A stretch of 63,239 nt of DNA from an uncultured Caulobacter sp. (GCA_937925635.1 CALALX010000130.1:1-63239); one strand, 5' to 3'. Counted from the stretch's first letter, positions 54,208-62,536 are shown. Made by a program: numbers and translations. Notes: generated from the letters alone by a model not told the origin.

Positions 54208-54911
54208 TGAGTGTTCCGCGCCTGTTGCTCGTGTTCCTGGTCGCGCTGGGAGTCGCCCTCGCGGCGGCGACGCCGGTTGAAGTGCTGCTGTCGACGAGCG
54301 GGGCCGCCGACCGCCTCACGGCCCGAGAGACCCATGGCACGGTCTGGAAGGGGCGGCTGGAGAATGCCGCACTCGGCGGCGCCGATCTCGGCCGCCTGGA
54401 CCTGAGTCTTCACGCCGCATCGCTGCTGCGGGGCCGGCCGGCGCTCGATTTCGCAGCCCAGGGCGACGCGTTCGCCGGGCGGGGACGCCTCATCGCCGGC
54501 GACGGCATCGCCGTTGAAGCGCTCGACGGCCGGGCGCCTTTGTCGGCGCTCGGAGTCACGTCCTCCGTCTCCGGCTCCGTCGCTCTGCGGGATGTGGCGG
54601 TCGTGTTTGGCGAAGGGCGCTGTCAGAGCGCGTCGGGCCGGATTTCCGCCGATGTTCGCATTCAGGGTGACCGGCCGGTCGCCCTGTCCGGCCGAGCGGC
54701 CTGCCAGGGCGACGACCTGGTCCTCACCCTGACCGGGGCGATGGACGACGCGCCGGTCGAGATCGTGACGAGGCTGGGGATGTCGGGCCGATATCGCACG
54801 GCGGTGCGCGTGACGACGACCGATCCGACCTTGGGCGCCCTGCTATCGGCGGACGGGTTCGCCGGCGATGGCGCCGGCTTCAGCAAGACCAGCGAAGGAC
54901 GCTTCACATGA
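54207..54911 (+). CDS. gspN: Type II secretion protein GspN
   Basis: 234 residues; ATG 54207 shares a base with the gspM stop (a GTG at 54204 is also possible). One N-terminal membrane helix (LLLVFLVALGVALAAATPVE) and a beta-rich periplasmic part including GTVWKGRLENAALGG, the GspN family mark. Its role is less defined than other Gsp proteins; related to AsmA/TamB-like folds. Overlaps the next gene by four bases. Confidence 0.82.
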   Translation: MSVPRLLLVFLVALGVALAAATPVEVLLSTSGAADRLTARETHGTVWKGRLENAALGGADLGRLDLSLHAASLLRGRPALDFAAQGDAFAGRGRLIAGDGIAVEALDGRAPLSALGVTSSVSGSVALRDVAVVFGEGRCQSASGRISADVRIQGDRPVALSGRAACQGDDLVLTLTGAMDDAPVEIVTRLGMSGRYRTAVRVTTTDPTLGALLSADGFAGDGAGFSKTSEGRFT

Positions 54912-55342
54912 GACTCGCATCGGGCCTCGCCGCCGTTCTGGCCAGCATGACCCTGGCCGCGGCGCCCGCCGGCGCGCCGCTCGAGGAGCTGCCCGTCCAG
55001 CGACTGAGGGCCGGAGAATGCGCCCTGTTCCTGTGGACGCGAGACACGCCGGCGCGCCGGGTGTTCATGGCCCTGCAGACGCCGGCCGTGGCGCGCATCC
55101 AGGTTGGCGGCAAGACCCTGGAACTGCCGAGGGTGTCTTCAGAGGGGCAGGCGGTCTTCGGCCACTACCCGGTGCAGCGGTATGCCGGATCCGGTCACGA
55201 ATTGACCGTCCGTATCGAGACGGATGTGCGGAGCGGCCTCTCGGCCGGGGCCGTGGCGCCGAACGCGACGATCGAGCACCGGGCGGCCGGCGGTTGGGAG
55301 ACCGTCATCCCGGCGGCGGGCCTGATCGGATGCCAGGGCTGA
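54908..55342 (+). CDS. Small secreted protein at the end of the gsp operon
   Basis: 144 residues with a signal peptide (LASGLAAVLASMTLAAAPAGA). The mature part has two cysteines (AGECALFLW and GLIGCQG at the very end), which could form a disulfide. ATG overlaps the gspN stop, so it is part of the operon. No family is recognised with confidence; perhaps a secretion accessory. Confidence 0.65.
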   Translation: MRLASGLAAVLASMTLAAAPAGAPLEELPVQRLRAGECALFLWTRDTPARRVFMALQTPAVARIQVGGKTLELPRVSSEGQAVFGHYPVQRYAGSGHELTVRIETDVRSGLSAGAVAPNATIEHRAAGGWETVIPAAGLIGCQG

Positions 55343-55346
55343 GCGG

Positions 55347-56006
55347 CTACCAGCCGGCCCGGCCGAGCGGACCGTAGAGCCAGGTCAACCAGGCGCCCAG
55401 CGCAAGGAAGACTCCGAACGGCACCTGTTCGTCGCGGCGCAGGGCGCGCCGCGCGATCGCCCGGGCGGCGACCCAGCTGAGGCCGGCCGCCGAGGCCCAA
55501 ACCAGCACGGTGGGCAGGCCCATCCAGCCGACCCAGGCGCCGATCGCGCCGAGCATGCGTGAATCACCGCCGCCGAGACCGTCCTTGCCGCGCAGGCGGC
55601 GGTAGATCGCCGCCAGGCCCGCGAGCGCGAGAAAGCCGGCCGCGGCGCCGATCAGGTGATCGAGGGGGGCGCCGGGTCCGAAGGTCAGGCCCACGGCCAG
55701 TCCGGCTGCCCCGAGGGGAAGGGTCAGCAGATTGGGCAGCCAGAAGTGCTCGCCGTCGATGGTCGCGATCAGCAGCAGCGCGGCCCCCAGGGCCGCGCCG
55801 ATCGGGGCCAGGGGGCCCTCCAGAACGGCGGCCGCCCAGAGTGCGGCGAGCAGACTGGCCGCGGACAGGCCCGCCGTCCGCCTTATCCCAGGCGGTCTTC
55901 CGCCGTCCCGTCCGGCTGGAAGGCGAACCGACAGATACGCGGCCAGCGCGCCTAGCGCCGGCGAGACCAGAACCGCGCCGAGGCGCCAGGGGAAGTCGGG
56001 GGACAC
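55347..56006 (-). CDS. gspO: Prepilin peptidase (A24 family), GspO
   Basis: 219 residues, all membrane, with the two catalytic Asp motifs: ATIDGEHFWLPN and the GxGD-type GGGDSRMLG. It lacks the N-terminal cytosolic CxxC/methyltransferase domain of larger PilD proteins, so it should cleave leaders but not N-methylate by itself. Convergent with the operon (stops four bases apart) and divergent from the pstS-like gene. Confidence 0.87.
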   Translation of the reverse strand: MSPDFPWRLGAVLVSPALGALAAYLSVRLPAGRDGGRPPGIRRTAGLSAASLLAALWAAAVLEGPLAPIGAALGAALLLIATIDGEHFWLPNLLTLPLGAAGLAVGLTFGPGAPLDHLIGAAAGFLALAGLAAIYRRLRGKDGLGGGDSRMLGAIGAWVGWMGLPTVLVWASAAGLSWVAARAIARRALRRDEQVPFGVFLALGAWLTWLYGPLGRAGW

Positions 56007-56061
56007 GCGAGGCTTCTACGCCGCCCCTCGTTCCAAATGAACCACAAACTGTCTATCGTGA

Positions 56062-56079
56062 GTGTCAGGAAACCGTCAC
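56062..56079 (+). promoter_or_regulatory. Pho-box-like pair before the PstS-like gene
   Basis: GTGTCAG (56062-56068) and CCGTCAC (56073-56079) start 11 bases apart, 77 bases before the ATG at 56156. They match CTGTCAT/C at five and six of seven positions. The site lies in the divergent gap shared with gspO, so it could serve either gene. Confidence 0.55.
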
Positions 56080-56155
56080 GGACAGCTGCCAAAAGCGACG
56101 CCAACAGGCGGCGCCTTCTGGCGATCGCCGACTCTTCCGTACTCGGAGAATTCTG

Positions 56156-57214
56156 ATGCGCACGTTGTTCTGCTTGGTCGCCGGAGTCGGCGTTCTGTTC
56201 GCCGCCGGCTGTGGCGGCCAGTCGAACCAATCCTCCGGCGGCGCTCGGTCCGCGCCCTGGGCGGCGGGGTCGTCCACGGTCTTCCCGTTCGCCACCCGGG
56301 TGGCCGAGAACGTGGCCCGCACCTCCGGCGGAACCGCGGCCAAGGTGGAATCGCTTGGCACCGGCGGCGGATTCAAGCTGTTCTGCGGCGGCGCCGGCTC
56401 GGCCTACCCGGACATCGCCAACGCCTCGCGGCCGATGAAGAAGTCCGAGTTCGAACAATGCGCCGCCAACGGCGTGACCGACATCATCGAGATCAAGATC
56501 GGCTACGACGGGGTCGTCATCGCCACGGGGAGCGGCGGCGGTTTCGACCTCTCCCTCGCCGACATCCACCATGCGCTGGCCGCGGAGCTTCCGGCCGGCG
56601 ACTCGTTCGCGCCGAACGCGACGCGGACCTGGGCGGACGTCGCGCCCGGCCTGCCGGCGACCCGCATCCAGGTCTATGGTCCGCCCCCGACCTCCGGCAC
56701 GCGGGACGCCTTCCTGGAACTGGCGATGGAGAAAGGCGCCGCCGCCGATCCGGTGCTCAAGGCGCTCAAGGCCAGCGACGAAGCGGCGTTCAAGTCGAAG
56801 AGCAACGTCCTGCGCGGCGACGGCGCCTGGATCGACGCCGGTGAGAACGACAACGCCATCATTGGCACCCTGACGAAGACGAAGGGCGCGGTGGGCGTGT
56901 TCGGCTATTCCTTCCTCGACCAGAACCGCGACCAGCTGAGCGTCATCACGATCGGCGGCGTGACCCCGACCTTCGCGACCATCAGCGACGGCTCCTACCC
57001 GCTCTCGCGGTCGCTGTTCATCTACGTCAAGAAGGCCAACCTGGATGTGACCCCGGGGCTGCAGGCCTTTGTCAGCGAGTTCGTGTCCGAGGCCGCTGGC
57101 GGCAAGGGCGGCTACCTGATCGATCGGGGCCTTATCTCCCTGAGCGCCGAGGACCTGGCGGCGCAGAGGGCGGCCCTGACGGCCCGCACGCCGATGGCCC
57201 CGCCGACCCATTAG
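56156..57214 (+). CDS. PstS-like phosphate-binding lipoprotein
   Basis: 352 residues. Lipoprotein signal (VGVLFAAGCGG, lipobox Cys at 19) then a PBP-like domain of the PstS group: AAGSSTVFPFATRVAEN, TGGGFKLFCGGAG, NASRPMKKSEFEQC, VIATGSGGG, YGPPPTSGTRDAFLELA, which hold the phosphate-contact Ser/Arg/Thr. No pstCAB genes are adjacent. It may scavenge phosphate for a distant Pst transporter or be a secreted, T2SS-related phosphate protein. Confidence 0.88.
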   Translation: MRTLFCLVAGVGVLFAAGCGGQSNQSSGGARSAPWAAGSSTVFPFATRVAENVARTSGGTAAKVESLGTGGGFKLFCGGAGSAYPDIANASRPMKKSEFEQCAANGVTDIIEIKIGYDGVVIATGSGGGFDLSLADIHHALAAELPAGDSFAPNATRTWADVAPGLPATRIQVYGPPPTSGTRDAFLELAMEKGAAADPVLKALKASDEAAFKSKSNVLRGDGAWIDAGENDNAIIGTLTKTKGAVGVFGYSFLDQNRDQLSVITIGGVTPTFATISDGSYPLSRSLFIYVKKANLDVTPGLQAFVSEFVSEAAGGKGGYLIDRGLISLSAEDLAAQRAALTARTPMAPPTH

Positions 57215-57243
57215 GGCCGGCGGCGGTTTTCGCCGCCTGGTGC

Positions 57244-57274
57244 TTGACCCGTCCCCAGGGGATGACCGGATAGT
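57244..57274 (+). promoter_or_regulatory. Candidate MerR-type promoter with 19-bp spacer
   Basis: TTGACC at 57244-57249 and GATAGT at 57269-57274 are 19 bases apart, the overlong spacer on which MerR proteins act, and the spacer holds the dyad CCCCAGGGG. The MerR gene starts at 57294, so autoregulation is likely. Confidence 0.5.
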
Positions 57275-57293
57275 GGTCGGCGGGAGACCGCCG

Positions 57294-57671
57294 ATGCCGC
57301 AATCGAACCGCAAGACCTCGTCCGCCCTGGGCCCCGCCGAAGCCGCGCGATCGCTGCGGATCTCGATCAAGGCGCTGCGACTCTACGAGTCCTGGGGCCT
57401 GGTCATTCCCCGGCGGACAGCGCGCGGCTGGCGGTTCTACACGCCCGAGGACATCGAGCGGCTGTCCCGGACCCTGGCCTTGAAGGCCATGGGCTTTGGT
57501 CTGGCGCAGATCGTCGGCCTGCTCGACGCCGAGCCGGAGGCTATGGCGGCCGCGCTGGCCGCGCAGGAGCGGCTGCTCGACGAGCGCCGCCGGCCCCTGG
57601 ACGAGGCGCTCGACGCCGTCCGCCGGGCGCGGCGGTCGGCCGCCGGCGCGAGGCTGCGACTGGTCGCTTGA
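57294..57671 (+). CDS. MerR-family transcription regulator
   Basis: 125 residues from the ATG at 57294 with GGGAG eight bases upstream. Winged-helix DNA-binding part: AARSLRISIKALRLYESWGL, WRFYTPEDIERLSRTLALKA, then MGFGLAQIVGLL, and a coiled coil of about 40 residues rich in Ala, Glu and Arg. No effector domain or metal-binding cysteines follow, so the signal is not evident. Confidence 0.88.
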   Translation: MPQSNRKTSSALGPAEAARSLRISIKALRLYESWGLVIPRRTARGWRFYTPEDIERLSRTLALKAMGFGLAQIVGLLDAEPEAMAAALAAQERLLDERRRPLDEALDAVRRARRSAAGARLRLVA

Positions 57672-57696
57672 CGCCGGATCGGCTACGCCCGGTCCC

Positions 57697-59061
57697 ATGA
57701 CGGCGAAGAAGCCTCCGGCCTCGGCCAAGCGCCTGACGGTCGGCAACCTCGAAGCGATGGGCGCCGCGGCGCTGGCGGCGCTGCTGATGGAATTGAGCGA
57801 CAGCCAGCCCGCCCTGAAGCGGCGGCTGCGGATGGAGCTCGCCGCGCAGGTCGGTGCGGCAGACCTGGCCGCCGAACTGGACAAGCGCCTGGCCATGATC
57901 GCCGGCAGTCGGGCCAAGGTCTCCTGGCGAAAGCGGGCTGACTTCATCCTCGACCTGCAGGTGCTTCGGCGGATGATCGCCGGTCGCCTGGGCCCGCTGG
58001 ACGCCGGGTTGGCGGTGCGCCGGCTGTGGGCCTTTCTCGATCTCGCCGACGGCATCGCCGGACGGGTCAAGGACCCGAAGAACGAGCTGCCGCCGGTATT
58101 CCTCGCCGCCGCCCAGGATCTCGCCGCCCTGGCTTCGGCGGCGCCGGCCGACATCGGCCTGGCCGGCGAGGTCGCCGACATGCTGTTCAGCGGCTCGGCG
58201 GCCTGGGGCGAGCGGATCGCCGTCGCCCTGCCGGCCTTCGGACCGGACTTCGGGGCGGCGGTCCTGGCTGGCCTCCGCCAGCGGGCGGCGGCGCGACCGG
58301 CGTTCAAGCCTTCACCCCGTGTGCTGAGGGCCGTGGCCGACGCCGCCGGCGACGTCGACGCCTTCGCCGAGACCATTCCCGCCACCCTGCGCCACGATCC
58401 CGGCACCGCCGCCGCCATGGGCCGCCGGCTGCTCGCCGCCGGTCGGCTGGATGAGGCCCTGGCCACGCTGCAGGCCGCCGATCCGCGCCATCGCCCGCGG
58501 GGCCTCGACGGCCGCGGCGACCCGGCGGCGGAGCCCTGGTACGACGCCTGGATCGAGGCTCTGGAGAAGGCCGGCGAGACGCGGGCCGCGCACGACGAAC
58601 GCTGGGCCGCGTTCGAGCGCACCCTGTCCGCCGACCAACTCCGCGCCTACCTCAAGGCCCTGCCGGACTTCGACGACGTGGAGGCAGCGGACCGCGCGTT
58701 CGACGTCGCCGCCCGGCATCGGCCGTTCCATGACGGCCTCGCCTTCCTGATGGCCTGGCCGGCGTTGCCCGAGGCCTCGGCGATGATCCTGGCGCGCCAC
58801 GCCGAGGTCGAGGGGGAGCCGCGCGTCCTGGCGGAATGGGCCGGTCGGCTCGACGCCCGGTATCCACGCGCGGCGCTGGTGCTGCTCCGAGCCGCGATCG
58901 CGACGCTGTGGCAGGACCGCCGGACCCGCGCCGAGGCCGAGCGCCTGGCCGAGGAAGCCGAGGTCCTGGCCCGGCGCATCGGCGACCTCGGCGGGCTCGA
59001 GAGTCACGACGCCTTCGTCCTTCGGCTCACCGCCCGGCGGTCGCCGGCCTGGCGCGGCTAG
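57697..59061 (+). CDS. Large helical cytosolic protein, probably DUF6880
   Basis: 454 residues from the ATG at 57697. It is Ala/Leu-rich and helical throughout, with repeat-like pairs of helices and a conserved-looking WYDAWIEALEKAGETRAAHDERW segment broken here at AAEPWYDAWIEALEK. There is no signal peptide or membrane helix. The resemblance to DUF6880 is from memory of its N-terminal LTVGNLEAMGAAALAALLME-like region. Function is unknown. It is 25 bases after the MerR gene and may be its target. Confidence 0.6.
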   Translation: MTAKKPPASAKRLTVGNLEAMGAAALAALLMELSDSQPALKRRLRMELAAQVGAADLAAELDKRLAMIAGSRAKVSWRKRADFILDLQVLRRMIAGRLGPLDAGLAVRRLWAFLDLADGIAGRVKDPKNELPPVFLAAAQDLAALASAAPADIGLAGEVADMLFSGSAAWGERIAVALPAFGPDFGAAVLAGLRQRAAARPAFKPSPRVLRAVADAAGDVDAFAETIPATLRHDPGTAAAMGRRLLAAGRLDEALATLQAADPRHRPRGLDGRGDPAAEPWYDAWIEALEKAGETRAAHDERWAAFERTLSADQLRAYLKALPDFDDVEAADRAFDVAARHRPFHDGLAFLMAWPALPEASAMILARHAEVEGEPRVLAEWAGRLDARYPRAALVLLRAAIATLWQDRRTRAEAERLAEEAEVLARRIGDLGGLESHDAFVLRLTARRSPAWRG

Positions 59062-59261
59062 ACCGTCACGCTGACTCGGCGGGCCTCGCCGCAGCGGCCG
59101 CAGCGAACGCGCCCGCGGACCTCCCAGGGGGGCGCGAAGGGGCCAAACGTCGCCAGCGCCCGATCACGCGACCAGGACGCCTCCCGCCCGCAGGCCAGGC
59201 ATCGCAGCGTCAGCCGAGCATCCGCGCGCAGCGCCCGGCCCAGGGTTTCGAACATCGTCAT
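59058..59261 (-). CDS. Small zinc-ribbon-like protein
   Basis: 67 residues with two CxxC pairs (RCLACGRE and RCGRCGEA) spaced about 30 residues apart, as in a zinc ribbon. Convergent with the previous gene, overlapping it by four bases. Start is the ATG at 59261; the ATG at 59255 is also possible. It might bind RNA or DNA; the family is not recognised. Confidence 0.62.
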   Translation of the reverse strand: MTMFETLGRALRADARLTLRCLACGREASWSRDRALATFGPFAPPWEVRGRVRCGRCGEARRVSVTV

Positions 59262-59341
59262 GTTCGCTAAATGTTCTCATGGGCGGATCGCCGTCAATAC
59301 GCTAGGCGGGACCTTTGAACGTCCCGAACAGAGCGAGCGAC

Positions 59342-59689
59342 ATGACCGTCACCCTGCACGGCATCAAAGCCTGCGACACGATGAAGAAGGCTCGGGCCTG
59401 GCTCGACGAGCGGGGCGTCGCCTACGCCTTCCATGACTACAAGGCGGTCGGGATTGACGCGGCGACGCTGAAGAGCTGGGCCGGCAAGGTCGGCTGGGAG
59501 GTGCTGCTGAACCGCGCCGGCACGACCTTCCGCGCGCTGCCGGACGCGGACAAGCAGGGCCTCGACGAGGCGAAGGCCATCGCCCTGATGGTCGCGCAGC
59601 CCTCGATGATCAAGCGGCCGGTGCTGGATATCGACGGCGCCCTGCTGGTCGGTTTCAAGCCCGAGGCCTACGCAGACGCCTTCGGCTGA
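59342..59689 (+). CDS. ArsC/Spx-family reductase-like protein
   Basis: 115 residues from the ATG at 59342. Thioredoxin-fold of the ArsC/Spx group with a single reactive Cys (HGIKACDTMKKARAWLDERG) and the family segments FHDYK, FRALPD and IKRPVLD. This is the YffB-like subgroup, common in alphaproteobacteria and not tied to arsenic. Likely a glutathione- or thiol-linked reductase. Confidence 0.87.
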   Translation: MTVTLHGIKACDTMKKARAWLDERGVAYAFHDYKAVGIDAATLKSWAGKVGWEVLLNRAGTTFRALPDADKQGLDEAKAIALMVAQPSMIKRPVLDIDGALLVGFKPEAYADAFG

Positions 59690-59781
59690 TTTTTCCGCTT
59701 CGCCTGCATCCACCGCCGCGATCGGCGGCGACTACCCCGTGAAAGCGCGGCAGAGTGTTCGCGCAACAAGGGGCTGAGACG

Positions 59782-60210
59782 ATGGAAGACCTGTTCCGTT
59801 CCTACTGGTGGCTGCTGTTTCCGCTGGCCTGGTTCATCATCTCGGGCTGGCAGAGCTGGCTGAACTACCGTCGGCACAAGGACACGCTCGACATCGTCAA
59901 GAGCTACGCCGCGAGCGGCAAGGACATCCCGGCCGGCCTGCTCGACAAGCTCAAGCCGCCGGCCGACTACGACGAATGGACCGGCGAGCCGCGCAGCACC
60001 ACGCGCGAGGAGCGTCGGGCGTACCGGCGCTACGGCTACGGCGGCTGGTCGCGGGTGGTGCTGTTCGGGGCCCTGGCCGCGGGCTTCGGCTACGCCGCCG
60101 CGACCGACTACTACGAGGCCGGACCGGCCTTCGTCATCGTGACCTTCGTGATGGGCGCGCTCTGCCTGTCGTCCCTGGTCGCGACCCTGACCTATCGCCG
60201 TCGGGACTGA
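59782..60210 (+). CDS. Small membrane protein of ECF cassette 1 (DUF6249-like)
   Basis: 142 residues from the ATG at 59782. One N-terminal helix (WWLLFPLAWFIISGW), a cytosolic loop with a basic motif and the segment TLDIVKSYAASGKDIPAGLL, then two helices at the C-terminus. The same organisation (helix, loop with GxxLPxxII-type motif, two helices) recurs at 61139-61528. It is followed three bases later by an ECF sigma factor gene. Confidence 0.65.
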   Translation: MEDLFRSYWWLLFPLAWFIISGWQSWLNYRRHKDTLDIVKSYAASGKDIPAGLLDKLKPPADYDEWTGEPRSTTREERRAYRRYGYGGWSRVVLFGALAAGFGYAAATDYYEAGPAFVIVTFVMGALCLSSLVATLTYRRRD

Positions 60211-60213
60211 CCG

Positions 60214-60729
60214 GTGGATGCGCCGCTTGTCCAGGCGGCCAGGGCGGGGGACCAGGCGGCGTTCGGCCGGCTCGTCGGGCGGCACCAGCAAGGCCTGCGG
60301 GCCTTCCTGCGCCGGTCCTGCGGTCCGGAAGCCGACGACGTGGCCCAGGACGCCTTCGTGACCGCCTGGTCCTCCCTGCCGCGCCTGCGAACTGACGAGG
60401 GCTTTCGGCCCTGGCTCTACGGCATCGCCTGGCGCAAGGCCCTGACCCGGCGCCGCGGGAGCGCCCGCGCGGCCCGTCGCGACGGCGAGTGGCTGGAGAC
60501 GCGGGACGGAGAGGGCGCGTCGGGACTCGACCCGGCCGACCGCATGGCGCTGGAGGCCGCGATGGCCGCCCTGCCCGACGACCAGCGGGCCGCCGTCGCC
60601 CTGTGCCTGGCCGAGGGCTGGTCTCACGGCGAGGCCGCCGAAGCCCTTGGCCTGCCGCTCGGCACGATCAAGTCGCACGTGGGGCGCGGACGCGATAAGC
60701 TGTTGGCCGTACTCGGAGAAACGTCATGA
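60214..60729 (+). CDS. ECF RNA polymerase sigma factor (cassette 1)
   Basis: 171 residues with sigma-2 (VAQDAFVTAWSSLPRLRTD, PWLYGIAWRKALTRRR) and sigma-4 (LPDDQRAAVALCLAEGWSHG, LGLPLGTIKSHVGRGRDKL) regions. GTG start. The stop overlaps the start of the next gene (ATGA), a likely membrane regulator. The target promoter is unknown. Confidence 0.9.
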   Translation: MDAPLVQAARAGDQAAFGRLVGRHQQGLRAFLRRSCGPEADDVAQDAFVTAWSSLPRLRTDEGFRPWLYGIAWRKALTRRRGSARAARRDGEWLETRDGEGASGLDPADRMALEAAMAALPDDQRAAVALCLAEGWSHGEAAEALGLPLGTIKSHVGRGRDKLLAVLGETS

Positions 60730-61016
60730 CCGCCGAAGACCGCCTGTCAGCATTCCTGAACGAAGACCGTGGTCCGGCCCGGGACCTGGCGTTCGAACTT
60801 GAGGTCATGCAGCGCGTGGCCGGACGGGAGCTGTTGCGAACGGTCGGGGTCTCGGCCCTGTTCGCCGGGGCAGGGGGCGTCGTGCTCTGGGCAGTCGCGC
60901 CGATGCTGACTCCGCTGATCGAGCCGGCGGCGGCGCTGGCGGCTCCGGCGGCGGCGATCCTGACGGTGACGGCCGGCCTGGTGCTGTTCGGACAGGGTGT
61001 GCTGCGGAGGTCCTGA
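60726..61016 (+). CDS. Small membrane protein after ECF sigma (cassette 1)
   Basis: 96 residues: about 40 cytosolic residues (RLSAFLNEDRGPARDLAFEL, VMQRVAGRELLR) then two transmembrane helices. The place directly after an ECF sigma gene suggests an anti-sigma function, but no zinc-binding HxxxCxxC motif is present. The counterpart is at 62134-62511. Confidence 0.62.
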   Translation: MTAEDRLSAFLNEDRGPARDLAFELEVMQRVAGRELLRTVGVSALFAGAGGVVLWAVAPMLTPLIEPAAALAAPAAAILTVTAGLVLFGQGVLRRS

Positions 61017-61138
61017 CGGCGCCGCTGTCGGTTACCAAGATTTCATCCGACTCGCCGCATCCGTACGCGGGTCCGAATGCCTCTATTGATCAGAAGGCGG
61101 CCGCCGGACGCGCCGTCCCGACATCGAGGAGAGACCCC

Positions 61139-61528
61139 ATGGACGGATTTGAGATCCTGATTCCGCTGGCGCCGTTCGTGATGATCATCGCGATCATCGT
61201 CGTCCCGGCCTGGCTCAAGAGCCGCGAGCGCCGCGAGATGCAGGCCACCCTGCGCACCGCCATCGAGAAGGGGCAGCCGCTTCCGACCGAGATCATCGAG
61301 GCGATGACCAAGAGCGTGAAGGTCCCCGCCACCGCGCTGAGCGACATGCGCACCGGCGTGATCTGGGTCGCGGTCGGCCTGGGCGTGGGCGTTCTGGGCT
61401 TCATGATCGGCTACCAAGAAGCCGAGGCCTTCCATCCGATCCTCGGCTTCGCCGCGATCCCCGTCATCATCGGACTGGCCTACGTCGTGCTCAGCTTCTT
61501 CAACCCGAACAAGGGCAAGCAGGGCTAA
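61139..61528 (+). CDS. Small membrane protein of ECF cassette 2 (DUF6249-like)
   Basis: 129 residues. N-terminal helix (ILIPLAPFVMIIAIIVVPAWL), cytosolic loop (SRERREMQATLRTAIEKGQP, LPTEIIEAM), then two helices (VIWVAVGLGVGVLGFMIGY and PVIIGLAYVVLSFF). This is the DUF6249 layout. It resembles the gene at 59782 in topology. The next gene is an ECF sigma factor. Confidence 0.75.
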   Translation: MDGFEILIPLAPFVMIIAIIVVPAWLKSRERREMQATLRTAIEKGQPLPTEIIEAMTKSVKVPATALSDMRTGVIWVAVGLGVGVLGFMIGYQEAEAFHPILGFAAIPVIIGLAYVVLSFFNPNKGKQG

Positions 61529-61562
61529 GGTCCGGGACGGCTTGTCAGGGGAGCGCAAGCAC

Positions 61563-62141
61563 ATGGCAGGGGGTCGAACACCCGCCAGTCTGCACGATGT
61601 CGAGCTCGCCGCCCTCGCGGCGGCGGGCGATCGGCCGGCCTTCGGCGAACTGGTTCGCCGGCACGGGTCGGCCGTCCGGGGGCTGCTGCGCCGCATGGGC
61701 GCGGAGGCCTCGGTCGCCGACGACATCGCCCAGGACGCCTTCCTCGCCGCCTTCGAGCGGGTGGCGGAGTACCGCGGCGAAGGGACGTTCTCGGCCTGGG
61801 TCCGCCGGATCGCGGCTCGGCTCTATGTCCGCCGGTGGAAGAAGGAGGCCCGCTTCGATCTCGAAGCCGAGGCCGCCGACGAGGGCCACGGCGGTGAGAG
61901 CCTCGCGGCGACGCGGATCGACCTCGACGAGGCGCTCAAGACACTGTCCCCGTCGGAGCGGCTCTGCGTGTCGCTCTGCTACGGGGCCGGACTTTCGCAC
62001 GTCGAGGCGGCGGACGCCTTGAATACGCCACTTGGAACGGTCAAATCGCATGTCAAACGTGGTCTGGATAAGCTCCGGCTGCGACTTGCGCCTGAGACAG
62101 GCGCAGAGGGCGAGTCGGCGGGGAGCATGGGTCATGGCTGA
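61563..62141 (+). CDS. ECF RNA polymerase sigma factor (cassette 2)
   Basis: 192 residues from the ATG at 61563 with AGGGGAG about eight bases upstream; a TTG at 61542 is less likely. Sigma-2: FGELVRRHGSAVRGLLRRMG, DDIAQDAFLAAFERVAEYRG, FSAWVRRIAARLYVRRWKK; sigma-4: LSPSERLCVSLCYGAGLSHV, LNTPLGTVKSHVKRGLDKL. It overlaps the next gene by eight bases. Confidence 0.9.
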   Translation: MAGGRTPASLHDVELAALAAAGDRPAFGELVRRHGSAVRGLLRRMGAEASVADDIAQDAFLAAFERVAEYRGEGTFSAWVRRIAARLYVRRWKKEARFDLEAEAADEGHGGESLAATRIDLDEALKTLSPSERLCVSLCYGAGLSHVEAADALNTPLGTVKSHVKRGLDKLRLRLAPETGAEGESAGSMGHG

Positions 62142-62511
62142 CCTCGATTTCGAGATGAAGCTCGACCGGATGTTCAACGAACCTCCGGCCATGCCCGACG
62201 CGGATGCGTTCACGAAGCTGGTCGAGATGCGGCTCGATCGCGGCTGGAGCCTGCGCCAGATCGCGCTCGGCGCCGCCGGCCTGATCGCGGGTCTTGTCGG
62301 GGTCGGCCAGATTCTCGGCTCGCGCATGGTGCTGGAGACCGCCGCGGCCGCCACGGGCCGCCGCGCCGAGGCTCTCGGGGATTCGCTCGGCAACCTGCTG
62401 AACGTCGGCGAGGCCGCCGCCGCGCTGCCCTACGGCGGTCAGGTGATCTGGATGGGCGCGGCCCTGGGTGTTATGGCGCTGGCCTTCGCCGTCACCCGCG
62501 CGGTGGAGTAG
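62134..62511 (+). CDS. Small membrane protein after ECF sigma (cassette 2)
   Basis: 125 residues from the ATG at 62134. About 50 cytosolic residues (MKLDRMFNEPPAMPDADAF, KLVEMRLDRGW), then a helix (IALGAAGLIAGLVGVGQILG) and a second one near the end (VIWMGAALGVMALAFAVTRA). The arrangement mirrors the gene at 60726. Probably a regulator of the sigma factor; no zinc anti-sigma motif is seen. Confidence 0.62.
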   Translation: MADLDFEMKLDRMFNEPPAMPDADAFTKLVEMRLDRGWSLRQIALGAAGLIAGLVGVGQILGSRMVLETAAAATGRRAEALGDSLGNLLNVGEAAAALPYGGQVIWMGAALGVMALAFAVTRAVE

Positions 62512-62536
62512 TCTCAAACCTCCAGGGGAGGCCGCC

